Below, in pieces: positions 1 through 7,245 of a stretch of 64,000 bases of DNA. The notes below the pieces were generated by a model. That model ran no database searches and was not told where the DNA came from. It saw only the letters and a program-made list of their open reading frames with translations. Source of the stretch: Cyanobacteria bacterium SBLK (lineage in GTDB: Bacteria > Cyanobacteriota > Cyanobacteriia > Cyanobacteriales > Spirulinaceae); contig JAGHZQ010000053.1 in the NCBI GenBank assembly GCA_017746715.1, forward strand, positions 1 through 64,000. Direction: 5' to 3'. A program made the position numbers and the translations under genes. The stretch's first letter is position 1, and every line of letters starts with the position of its first letter.

Positions 1-107
1 AAGATCCTTGTGCGGGTAAAGATCCTTGTGCGGCAAAAGAAGATCCTTGTGCGGGTAAAGATCCTTGTGCGGCAAAAGAAGATCCTTGTGCGGGTAAGTC
101 CGAATAA
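1..107 (+). CDS. C-terminal end of a Cys-repeat low-complexity protein (5' partial)
   Basis: The frame beginning at base 3 is open from the window edge to a TAA at 105-107. It encodes tandem DPCAGK and DPCAAKE units and ends in K-S-E. Cyanobacteria commonly encode secreted low-complexity proteins built of (N/D)PCA-type repeats with one Cys per unit; their function is not established. The N-terminus, where a signal peptide would be expected, lies outside the window. Evenly spaced Cys next to acidic residues could bind metal or form disulfides, but that is inference. Confidence 0.6.
   Translation, partial: DPCAGKDPCAAKEDPCAGKDPCAAKEDPCAGKSE
3..95 (+). repeat. 39-bp tandem repeat encoding DPCAGKDPCAAKE
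   Basis: Two full 39-bp units plus a partial third are visible, each built of two diverged 18-21 bp sub-units sharing gatccttgtgcgg. The unit length is a multiple of three, so copy number could change without breaking the frame. Confidence 0.8.
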
Positions 108-342
108 GAAAAAAACTGTCAAAATTGTCTCAAATAACTTTCCCATTGCGGGAAACAATCAACTCTGTCGGAAGTTAGATTGACTGAATTCGACAGGGTT
201 GATTTTTACGGGTTTGACAGTAAAAACAGGCGTTAAACTCGCATCTCGATTGGCGATCGCCTCGAAAGAAAAATTACGTTACCGTTCGGATAAGAGCGTA
301 CAATTGCTTTGTTAGCCCCGATCGCCGTCTTAGCCGAACCCG

Positions 343-1644
343 ATGAAGTCCCCTGAAATACGTGCCGAACAATTACTCGAATTATCCCTCGCCTCGGGAG
401 CGAGTTGTGCCGAAGTCTATCAATCGCAATCGCTCTCTCGTCCGATTTTTTTTGAAGCCAATCGCCTCAAGCAATTAGAGAGTTGTGAGTCGGAAGGCAC
501 GGCACTGAGGGTATGGCGAGACAATCGTCCGGGTCTGGCAGTTGCTTATGGACGCATCGAACCCACAGAATTAGTCGAAGCCGCGATTGCCCTGTCGGAA
601 TTGAATCCCCTCGAAACCATCGAGTTGGCTGAAGCCAAGACTTTTGTACTGCCGGATTTGGGGGAAGCAGTAGAGGTGGGAGAATTGGTGAAAATGGGAC
701 GCGAAGCGATCGCCTCGATTCGCGATTGCTATCCGGAAGTCCTCTGTAGTGCGGAATTTGAATGCGAGCGAGAAACAACAAGCCTGACCAACACTCAAGG
801 ATTGCACTGTCAGTATACAGATATTACCCTGAGTGGCTCTTTGGAGGCGGAATGGGTGCGCGGAGAAGACTTTCTCGGGATATATGAAGATCGCGAAGAA
901 CGAGATCGCCTGAATGTGAACAGTCTCGTTCGCGGGATTTTAATTCGGCTGGCATGGGCTCGGGAAAATACTCCCCCACCCTCGGGGAACGTTCCCATTC
1001 TCTTCACCGGAAAAGCCGCAACTTTATTTTGGGAGACCGTTTCTGAAGCGATCAATGGCAAGCGGATCTTGGAAAAATCCTCCCCGTGGAGCGATCGCCG
1101 AGGGCAGTTGGTGATGTCCGAATGTCTTTCCCTCAGCCAGCAACCGGAACGAGGACCTTATAGCTGTCCTTTCGATGATGAAGGCACGAAAACGCAATTT
1201 CTCTCCCTCATCCAACAAGGCAATCTGGCCCGATTTTATTGCGATCGCGCTACGGGTCGCGCACTGGGAATAATGGGGACGGGAAATGGCTTTCGGCCTT
1301 CCCTCGAACGCTATCCTACTCCCGAACTGGTTAATCTGGTGGTCGAACCCGGTCGCGGAACTCTTGACGAGCTCATTCATCAACTCGATCGCGGTTTATT
1401 AGTGGATCAAATGTTGGGAGGAGGCAGCGATATTTCGGGAGACTTTTCCGTTAATGTCGATCTCGGCTATCGCATCGATAGAGGAGAAATTGTCGGACGG
1501 GTTAAAGATACCATGGTTGCAGGTAATGTCTACAATGCCCTCGAGCGGGTTTTGGCTTTGGGAAGCGATAATCGATGGCACGGTTCTTGTTATACCCCTT
1601 CTCTTATTGTTGAGGGCTTATCGGTAGTGGGGAGTGGGATATAG
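343..1644 (+). CDS. TldD/PmbA family protein, TldE (PmbA)-like subunit
   Basis: The protein is 433 aa, close to the family norm of about 430-450. The N-terminus fits the TldD/PmbA N-domain (AEVYQ, then FEANRLKQLES), and the C-terminal half has the family's glycine-rich signature with DFSVNVDLGY followed by GRVKDTMVAGNVYNAL. No HExxxH metal-binding motif is present, which places it with TldE/PmbA rather than the catalytic TldD. In characterised systems TldD and TldE form a cytoplasmic metalloprotease that trims modified peptides and CcdA antitoxin. No tldD partner lies in the window. The ATG at 343 is followed at once by family-like sequence, so this start is adopted. Confidence 0.85.
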   Translation: MKSPEIRAEQLLELSLASGASCAEVYQSQSLSRPIFFEANRLKQLESCESEGTALRVWRDNRPGLAVAYGRIEPTELVEAAIALSELNPLETIELAEAKTFVLPDLGEAVEVGELVKMGREAIASIRDCYPEVLCSAEFECERETTSLTNTQGLHCQYTDITLSGSLEAEWVRGEDFLGIYEDREERDRLNVNSLVRGILIRLAWARENTPPPSGNVPILFTGKAATLFWETVSEAINGKRILEKSSPWSDRRGQLVMSECLSLSQQPERGPYSCPFDDEGTKTQFLSLIQQGNLARFYCDRATGRALGIMGTGNGFRPSLERYPTPELVNLVVEPGRGTLDELIHQLDRGLLVDQMLGGGSDISGDFSVNVDLGYRIDRGEIVGRVKDTMVAGNVYNALERVLALGSDNRWHGSCYTPSLIVEGLSVVGSGI

Positions 1645-1668
1645 GGATGTAGCAAGCACCGTCCCTAT
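1641..1668. repeat. Small inverted repeat after the tldE-like gene
   Basis: ATAGGGA and TCCCTAT arms enclose a short loop containing tagca. The same arms and loop style recur at 42659-42690, so this looks like a dispersed hairpin repeat. It has no T-tract and is not a clear terminator. Confidence 0.5.
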
Positions 1669-1784
1669 AGAGATTAGGGATTATTTATGGCTCTTCAAAA
1701 GTTAAATGAATCAGGAATCCTTAAAGATAACCCAATAACAAGCAATAGCATGGAAATAGATAAATTGCTAAAGCAGGAATTATT

Positions 1785-2240
1785 ATGGAAAATTTGCAAA
1801 CTCAACTCAATACGCTAAACGGTAAGGTTGATGCGCTTTATCAACTCGTGGAGCAAATGTCGCATCAGCTGAGCGCTCTCTTGGCAGGACAACAGACAGA
1901 TGTTGGTGCCCTCAAGCAAGTTGAGGGTCGTACTTCCTCCTCCTTGCTGTCGACTTCCTCAATCCCTCAAATCTCAACGGTATCTCGCGTTTCGAGTGCG
2001 GATGAGTTGAGTATCGGACATAAGGATGTGCTCGAAGACGAACAAAACTTGGATCGCTTGCTCGATTACAATACCGACGAGCGATCGCTCTCGCCTGATT
2101 TGCAAATTCGACGGCTGACCGCTCAAGTCACGGCCGCTTACAATCGCATTGCCGCTCTAGAAGAGCAATTGCTGGCTCGCAGAAGCGATCGCGAAGACAA
2201 GAAATTGACGCGTTCTCTCGCCGAAGAAACGCAAAAATAA
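1785..2240 (+). CDS. Hypothetical coiled-coil protein
   Basis: The 151-aa product is not recognised. Residues 1-35 show heptad-like hydrophobic spacing (LQTQLNTLNGKVDALYQLV) that predicts a coiled coil. A Ser-rich linker follows (about 50-75), then a second helical, charged region ending in a coiled coil (AAYNRIAALEEQLLARR). No signal peptide or membrane segment is visible. It is convergent with lexA and 66 bp from it. Its form suggests a small cytoplasmic oligomerisation or scaffold protein, which is inference. Confidence 0.6.
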   Translation: MENLQTQLNTLNGKVDALYQLVEQMSHQLSALLAGQQTDVGALKQVEGRTSSSLLSTSSIPQISTVSRVSSADELSIGHKDVLEDEQNLDRLLDYNTDERSLSPDLQIRRLTAQVTAAYNRIAALEEQLLARRSDREDKKLTRSLAEETQK

Positions 2241-2306
2241 AATCTTTCTCCTCTCCCATTAAACCTCAAGATTTGATAGGAGAGAATCGAGATGTTTCTG
2301 GAGAAT

Positions 2307-2930
2307 TTACCAATCGCGCTTGTTGACAATATCTCGCCAGACGGCAATGAGAACCCCTTGGATTTCCACTTTGTCAGCTTCGACCTCAATGGGATTGAAG
2401 TCGGGATTGGAGGGTTTTAAGGTGACGCGATCGGCAAATTTGTAAAACCGTTTTAAGGTGGTGCCCGCACCATCCACCCTGGCGGCAACGATTTCCCCAT
2501 TACGGGGCAGATCGCTGCCCGGGGGTTTTTGCATGACGACAAAATCACCATCTCGAATCATATCTTCGATCATGCTATCCCCGGTGACTCGCAAGGCAAA
2601 ACAGTTCGGACGGTGCAAAATTGCAGTAATATCCAGTTGCTCCTTGTCGTCGGCAAATGGCTCGACCAATCCTCCCGCTGCGATCGCTCCTTCAACTTGC
2701 AAGCCCCGTTTTTTAGGGGGATAAAGAATGCGAATCGTTCGCGCTTTTCCTTCAGTCCAATCGATGTATTTTTTATTCCGCAAGCGCTCCAAACGGCTTT
2801 GGATGGGAGCGGGGGATTTTAAGTTCATCGCTCGCATCATTTGCCGAATGGAAGGAGCGTGCTGTTCGGTGCGAATGTATTCTACCAGCCAGTCATACAG
2901 TTCCTTTTGGGCTGGTGTCAATTTTTCCAT
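2307..2930 (-). CDS. lexA: LexA-type repressor (S24 autopeptidase)
   Basis: The protein has an N-terminal winged HTH (APSIRQMMRAMNLKSPAPIQ) and a C-terminal S24 peptidase-like domain. An upstream in-frame ATG at 2969 exists, but starting at 2930 (MEKLTPAQKELYDW) gives 207 aa and puts the catalytic Ser at 119 in TGDSM, the Lys at 160 in TTLKR and the Ala-Gly cleavage site at 85/86. These agree with E. coli LexA (Ser119, Ala84-Gly85), with the Lys close to Lys156. The cleavage dipeptide and both catalytic residues are present, so it should be able to self-cleave, unlike the Synechocystis 6803 LexA reported to lack them. Operator-like repeats lie upstream at 3001-3036, suggesting autoregulation. 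Confidence 0.93.
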   Translation of the reverse strand: MEKLTPAQKELYDWLVEYIRTEQHAPSIRQMMRAMNLKSPAPIQSRLERLRNKKYIDWTEGKARTIRILYPPKKRGLQVEGAIAAGGLVEPFADDKEQLDITAILHRPNCFALRVTGDSMIEDMIRDGDFVVMQKPPGSDLPRNGEIVAARVDGAGTTLKRFYKFADRVTLKPSNPDFNPIEVEADKVEIQGVLIAVWRDIVNKRDW

Positions 2931-3000
2931 TTTTTCCATGATGTTTTTTGGGTTGATGAATATTGACACGATTAAAAGATTTGTGGCTCTTAATCATTCT

Positions 3001-3036
3001 GTTCTTATTTTAGAACGATGGTACTTATTTGAGAAC
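3001..3036 (-). promoter_or_regulatory. Putative double LexA operator upstream of lexA
   Basis: Two 20-bp direct repeats start at 3001 and 3021, each of the form GTnCTTATTTnAGAACG. Between them they form AGAAC-GATG-GTACT at 3012-3025, which fits the published cyanobacterial LexA box RGTACNNNDGTWCB with one mismatch. Each repeat is also an interrupted palindrome (GTTCT-N6-AGAAC). The 20-bp spacing is about two helical turns, which would place two dimers on one face of the DNA. The site is 70-105 bp upstream of the chosen lexA start. Confidence 0.65.
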
Positions 3037-3151
3037 GGTTTTATCAAAAAAAATTTATGAATTCAAGTAGAACAAATCATCAAAAAAATAATGCAAGTCT
3101 CCAAGGAAAGATTGTGGGAATTTCCTCAAAAAAATGCCTCTCGCCAGTAAA

Positions 3152-3181
3152 AAAATAGACGCTATCAATAGTGTCTATTTT
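3152..3181 (-). terminator. Rho-independent terminator of the FIST gene
   Basis: AAAATAGACGCTAT pairs with ATAGTGTCTATTTT with one G:U and a tiny loop. On the minus strand the stem runs into about seven Ts. It sits about 35 bases beyond the stop of the FIST gene. Confidence 0.8.
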
Positions 3182-3214
3182 CAAAACAGAGTTCACCAAC
3201 GCTATATGTAGAGT

Positions 3215-4465
3215 TTAATAAAAGATGGCAAACACCGAGGTATACCCGTGTAAAAAGGTGCTACTCCCCACCGGACCGATTTCCCCATTGCAGAAAAATC
3301 CACCCACGGGAATATTGCCCAAATAGCGCTGAAACAGCCTCGAGTCAAAATTAGGCTTGCCGTATAGCCCCTCTCCCCGACCCAAACAAGAAAACATTAA
3401 CGCCCCGATTGCGCCTTCGGGATTCGAGTGTTCCCGTTGATAGCGTCGCAACAGCACCTCGAGATCTTCCTCGGACGTTCTCGAATCTCGCAGGTGAAAG
3501 CGGAGGCGCTGACCCGGGCGCACGCGATCGCCAATCGCTACGGCTCCCACATTGGGATCGACCCCGATGAGATTGCGAATCAAAAAATCCCCTTGATTGA
3601 GATCTGCTTTAAATTCATCTCGCGCCAGTCCTACAAAGAGAGAATGCTGCGCCAGTTCGCGATCGCTCTCATCCAAGTTTTGCAGCAAATTCCGCAATGC
3701 CGTTAATGTGGGTTGGGACTCCTCTTCAGCTAGCGTTTGGCTGAATTCGGCAATTTGTAAAATCACATTGCGCTGGCCTTGGGTGACTTGAAAGGTTTGA
3801 CCGATGGGGCGACAGCCTTGGGCGACAATCGCATTGACGGTAATTGCCCCGCTCAAGGCTACGCCAACGGTTCCTTCGCGATAGAGAGACCCGCCAGAAG
3901 CCAAAGAATCGTAATAGAATAAGCCGCTTTGCCCTCCCACGGCCCCGTTACTGGCCAAACCGCCGACCTTAATCGAACTGGGATAAGCAAAATCCAACCC
4001 CTGTAACAAATCCGTAATTTGGGCGGAAAAGGGATCTGCCAGCAAAATAAAACTGGGATTTTCTTGGGGATCTACCCCAATTAATTCGCTCCAACGCTGG
4101 GGGGGACTATCGAGATCGGGTAAAGTTCTGCTGGCGATATGAAACGGACGAACGTTAACCTCGGGGAGGGACGCCACGCTCAAACTCAACGCTGGATTGC
4201 CTTCAACCTCCAAAGCATCGCAGCGATCGCCCGTGCCGACGACTCCACCTCCCCCACAACCGATCAAGGTTTTTAAGGGTAACTGCTCCACCAATAAGGG
4301 AACCAAACGAGGATATTCGCTGGCATAGGCTGCAGAAATAAAGGCAATGCCCAAGTCGGGATCTCCAGACAAAGATTGCCGAACGGTGGCGGCAACTTCT
4401 GCGATCGCGGCTTCGAGGGAAGGTCGAGTTGAGAGGGCATTCACCCATTGAATTCGTTCGCTCAT
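3215..4465 (-). CDS. FIST-domain signal sensor protein (FIST_N plus FIST_C)
   Basis: The product of about 416 aa matches the FIST family: an N-terminal half with Gly-rich turns (LIGCGGGGVVGTG) and the IKVGGLASNG motif, then a C-terminal domain that ends with FFCNGEIGPVGSSTFLHGYTSVF, a FIST_C hallmark. FIST domains are thought to bind small ligands such as amino acids and are often linked to two-component or c-di-GMP signalling; cyanobacteria carry stand-alone copies like this one. The in-frame ATG at 4465 (MSERIQWVNALSTRPS) matches the usual family N-terminus better than the earlier starts at 4480-4483. A strong terminator follows the gene. Confidence 0.85.
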   Translation of the reverse strand: MSERIQWVNALSTRPSLEAAIAEVAATVRQSLSGDPDLGIAFISAAYASEYPRLVPLLVEQLPLKTLIGCGGGGVVGTGDRCDALEVEGNPALSLSVASLPEVNVRPFHIASRTLPDLDSPPQRWSELIGVDPQENPSFILLADPFSAQITDLLQGLDFAYPSSIKVGGLASNGAVGGQSGLFYYDSLASGGSLYREGTVGVALSGAITVNAIVAQGCRPIGQTFQVTQGQRNVILQIAEFSQTLAEEESQPTLTALRNLLQNLDESDRELAQHSLFVGLARDEFKADLNQGDFLIRNLIGVDPNVGAVAIGDRVRPGQRLRFHLRDSRTSEEDLEVLLRRYQREHSNPEGAIGALMFSCLGRGEGLYGKPNFDSRLFQRYLGNIPVGGFFCNGEIGPVGSSTFLHGYTSVFAIFY

Positions 4466-4603
4466 CGGCTTAAATCTCATCAAATCTTAAAAAATCGGGA
4501 TCGATAGAGGCTTTGAATATTCGCTAGGATATCAATAAGAAGAGAGGCTGTTTCAATTCAAAGCATAACAGACCTACTCTCTTCCGATCGCGATAAACCT
4601 CTA

Positions 4604-4617
4604 AGACCGGCCGGTCT
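4604..4617. promoter_or_regulatory. Perfect 14-bp palindrome upstream of cp12
   Basis: AGACCGGCCGGTCT is perfectly self-complementary and lies 35 bases before the cp12 start in the space between divergent genes. It could be an operator or sit in the 5' leader; no regulator is assigned. Confidence 0.4.
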
Positions 4618-4651
4618 GCTGTCCTTTCAATCTCACTGGAATAAACGCATA

Positions 4652-4873
4652 ATGAGCAACATTCAAGAAAAAATCGACCAAGAACGCGACCAAGCCAGAG
4701 CGGTTTGCAGTACTGAAGGTGCTACATCTCCCGAATGTGCAGTTGCTTGGGATGCCGTTGAAGAATTGCAAGCCGAAGCCGCCCACCAACGCCAAGAACA
4801 ACCCAAAAGCTCTCTAGAACAATATTGCGATGATAACCCCGATGCGGTTGAGTGCCGCATTTACGATGACTAA
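4652..4873 (+). CDS. cp12: Calvin-cycle regulator CP12
   Basis: This 73-aa, highly acidic protein carries the CP12 core AWDAVEELQAEAAHQR and two Cys pairs: Cys19/Cys29 and Cys59/Cys68. In oxidised form CP12 is known to fold on these disulfides and join GAPDH and phosphoribulokinase into an inactive complex, switching off carbon fixation in the dark. The C-terminal pair lies in the GAPDH-binding tail (YCDDNPDAVECRIYDD), which is intact. It is monocistronic, with a clear terminator after it. Confidence 0.95.
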   Translation: MSNIQEKIDQERDQARAVCSTEGATSPECAVAWDAVEELQAEAAHQRQEQPKSSLEQYCDDNPDAVECRIYDD

Positions 4874-4932
4874 TCTTTCGGGTTAATTATCAAACTCGCC
4901 AATTTGACGAGCATATTTGTCTGTAAGAATAA

Positions 4933-4970
4933 CAGGAAACCCTCAATATGAGGTTTCCTGCTATTTTTTT
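4933..4970 (+). terminator. Rho-independent terminator of cp12
   Basis: CAGGAAACC and TCA arms pair with TGAGGTTTCCTG (one bulged C), followed by TTTTTTT at 4964-4970. It overlaps the first possible ATG of the next open frame, which is why that ATG is not used. Confidence 0.9.
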
Positions 4971-5019
4971 GCGATCGCGAGGCTTTACAATAGTCTCGAG
5001 CAATCCGAGAAAATCAATT

Positions 5020-5613
5020 ATGCCCGACATTTGGTTTAAGCCCTTAATTTGGATGGACTATCGATTGGCGGTTCTCTTTACTGTCATCGCCCCTGTGGTC
5101 TTATTAATATGGGCGGCAATTCGCAAGGAAGAGGCGATGACTCGCCTCCTGATTATTTATTGGCGAGTGGCCAGTTTGCTGATGATTACCGTATATTTAA
5201 TGATTCCCTCTTGGACGATTGGTTATTTTACAGGATTTGCTGCCAGAATATTAATGCCAATTTCTTTGTGGTTTTGGATCGATATTAATGACGAAATCGA
5301 CGACCATAATTTTAGCCCCCTCAAGTTAATGCTGACCTCTTGGCGGTGGGCGGTGACGGTTTATTGTACTCTCGGTACTTTGGCTTTTATTCCTTTTCTC
5401 CCTTGCGGATTTGCGGCGGCTCCTCGGGAAAATCCCATGTGTCGCGCTTGGCTCGAGCCGACCTTCCTCTACAAAAGTTGGTTTCATGCCAATTCGACTC
5501 CCGGTTTCCTCGGTTTTTTAGCGGGGATTGGGTTGACGGCTTATCTGGTTTACTTTATTTATTTTGCCGTGGTGCGTTTGGGTAAACAGGGGCGATCGGC
5601 AATGGAAAAATAA
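5020..5613 (+). CDS. DUF3177 family membrane protein
   Basis: The 197-aa product has five to six hydrophobic segments (about residues 15-35, 50-75, 80-95, 110-130 and 165-190) and resembles the cyanobacterial DUF3177 family, which has no known function. The start at 5020 (MPDIWFKPL) is chosen because the earlier in-frame ATG at 4948 lies inside the cp12 terminator. A conserved-looking loop holds Cys (PCGFAAAPRENPMCRAW). It is likely in the cytoplasmic or thylakoid membrane. No operon partner is evident. Confidence 0.8.
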   Translation: MPDIWFKPLIWMDYRLAVLFTVIAPVVLLIWAAIRKEEAMTRLLIIYWRVASLLMITVYLMIPSWTIGYFTGFAARILMPISLWFWIDINDEIDDHNFSPLKLMLTSWRWAVTVYCTLGTLAFIPFLPCGFAAAPRENPMCRAWLEPTFLYKSWFHANSTPGFLGFLAGIGLTAYLVYFIYFAVVRLGKQGRSAMEK

Positions 5614-5800
5614 ACCCCTCAAGGGCGATCGCTGATTCCTAATTTCTAGAGAAAGTTTGCTCTAAAATGGAATGCAGCTTGCTCATTCTTAGCCATGGCC
5701 CTCATATCAAATTTAAGCAGAGAAATGAGATCTGAGTGGAGGCGCGATCGCAAAATAGCGATATTGTTGAACAATAATCCAATGCGATCGCCAAGACGGC

Positions 5801-7123
5801 TCAAACCGGAAGCACGATCGCAAACTCCGTCCCCTCCCCGATCGCCGAATGGCAATTTAGCTCCCCTTGATGCTTATCGGCGACAATTTGACGGCTGATC
5901 GACAATCCCAAACCCGTTCCCTTATTAGCGGGTTTTGTGGTAAATAGGGGTTCGAATAGTTTGTGGCGAATTTCCTCGCTCATCCCCAAGGCATTATCGG
6001 CAATGAGAATAGTTACGCAATCGCCATCGCTAACTTTCGTCGCGATCCGAATTTGCGGAGACGTAAAACTTTTCCCTTGTTTTGCCATTTTTTCTTCTAA
6101 CGCATCGATCGCATTGGCAAAAATATTCATAAACACTTGATTGAGTTGTCCGGGGTAACAATGAATATCGGGAATATCGCCATAATGTTTAATCACTGCA
6201 ATTTCCGGGCGATCGCCGACGGATTTCAAGCGATGCCCCAAAATCAACAGGGTATTATCCAAACCTTCGTGAATATCCGTCGGCATCTTGACCGATGTAT
6301 CCGCACGGGCAAAATTGCGTAGGGAAACGGCAATCTTTAAAATGCGATCGGCTCCCAATTCAAGAGAATCAAAAATTTTAGGTAAATCTTCTAGAGTAAA
6401 TTCTAAATCCACATCTTCAGATTCCTCTTGAATCTCTGCAACCGGATCGGGATAATATTCTTGATAAAGACGCAAGATGCGAATCAGATCGTCTAAACTC
6501 GCTTTAGCTGGTGCAATACTATGAGAAATAAAGTTAACGGGATTATTAATTTCGTGGGCAACTCCTGCAACTAATTGACCCAGTGCTGAAAGTTTTTCTT
6601 GTTGAATCAATTGTAATTGCATATTTTGTAGATCGTTGAGCGCTTTTTTTAACGTTGCCGTTCTCTCTTCAACCCGCCCTTCTAATTCCGTATTATTTTG
6701 CTGGAGTTGCCGATTTTGTTCTGTGACGGTTTTCATTAAATGACGAATTTGCAAGTGGGTTTTAACGCGTACTAAAACTTCTTCTTTTTGAAAAGGTTTT
6801 GTAATATAATCAACTGCTCCCGTATTTATGCCCTTGACTTTATCTTCCGACTCTGCTAAAGCTGTCATAAAAATTACGGGAATCTCGCGAGTTTCGGGAT
6901 TGCTTTTGAATCTCCGACAGGTTTCAAAACCATCAATACCCGGCATGAGAATATCTAATAAAATTAAATCCGGCGGTCGGTGTTCGACCTGTTCGATCGC
7001 GCTTTCTCCATCGACGGCAACTGCGACTTTATAGCCGGCATCTTTCAAGGCTTTGGACAAAACTTTCAGATTGGTTGGCGTATCGTCCACAATCAGTAAT
7101 GTCTGTTGTTCTCGAGCTTGCAT
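5801..7123 (-). CDS. Response-regulator/histidine-kinase fusion
   Basis: The 440-aa soluble protein starts with a REC domain (acidic pocket D13/D14, phospho-acceptor D57 in LILLDILMPG, Lys109 in YITKPF). A coiled-coil linker (about 125-175) follows, then a HisKA-type dimerisation domain with His190 in AHEINNP and an HATPase_c domain with N-box NAIDAL and GTGLGLSI. The G1 box reads DNALGM instead of the usual DNGxGM, an uncommon change at the ATP lid. This REC-first layout is frequent in cyanobacteria and would receive a phosphoryl group and pass it on or be regulated by it. It is on the same strand as the large hybrid kinase 122 bp upstream and may act with it. Confidence 0.88.
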   Translation of the reverse strand: MQAREQQTLLIVDDTPTNLKVLSKALKDAGYKVAVAVDGESAIEQVEHRPPDLILLDILMPGIDGFETCRRFKSNPETREIPVIFMTALAESEDKVKGINTGAVDYITKPFQKEEVLVRVKTHLQIRHLMKTVTEQNRQLQQNNTELEGRVEERTATLKKALNDLQNMQLQLIQQEKLSALGQLVAGVAHEINNPVNFISHSIAPAKASLDDLIRILRLYQEYYPDPVAEIQEESEDVDLEFTLEDLPKIFDSLELGADRILKIAVSLRNFARADTSVKMPTDIHEGLDNTLLILGHRLKSVGDRPEIAVIKHYGDIPDIHCYPGQLNQVFMNIFANAIDALEEKMAKQGKSFTSPQIRIATKVSDGDCVTILIADNALGMSEEIRHKLFEPLFTTKPANKGTGLGLSISRQIVADKHQGELNCHSAIGEGTEFAIVLPV

Positions 7124-7245
7124 GGCAATTTCAGGCGTTATAGTTTTAGCATAGCGATCGCTTGAGGCATTCGCAAATACTTGTAGATTTTACTGAGGAG
7201 CATTAACGCTCGATATAATTTAATTATCGATCGCGAATTGACAAA

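Noticed and set aside
4948-5020. Earlier start for the DUF3177 gene
   Set aside because: The ATG is inside the stem of the cp12 terminator and the added residues are not membrane-protein-like.
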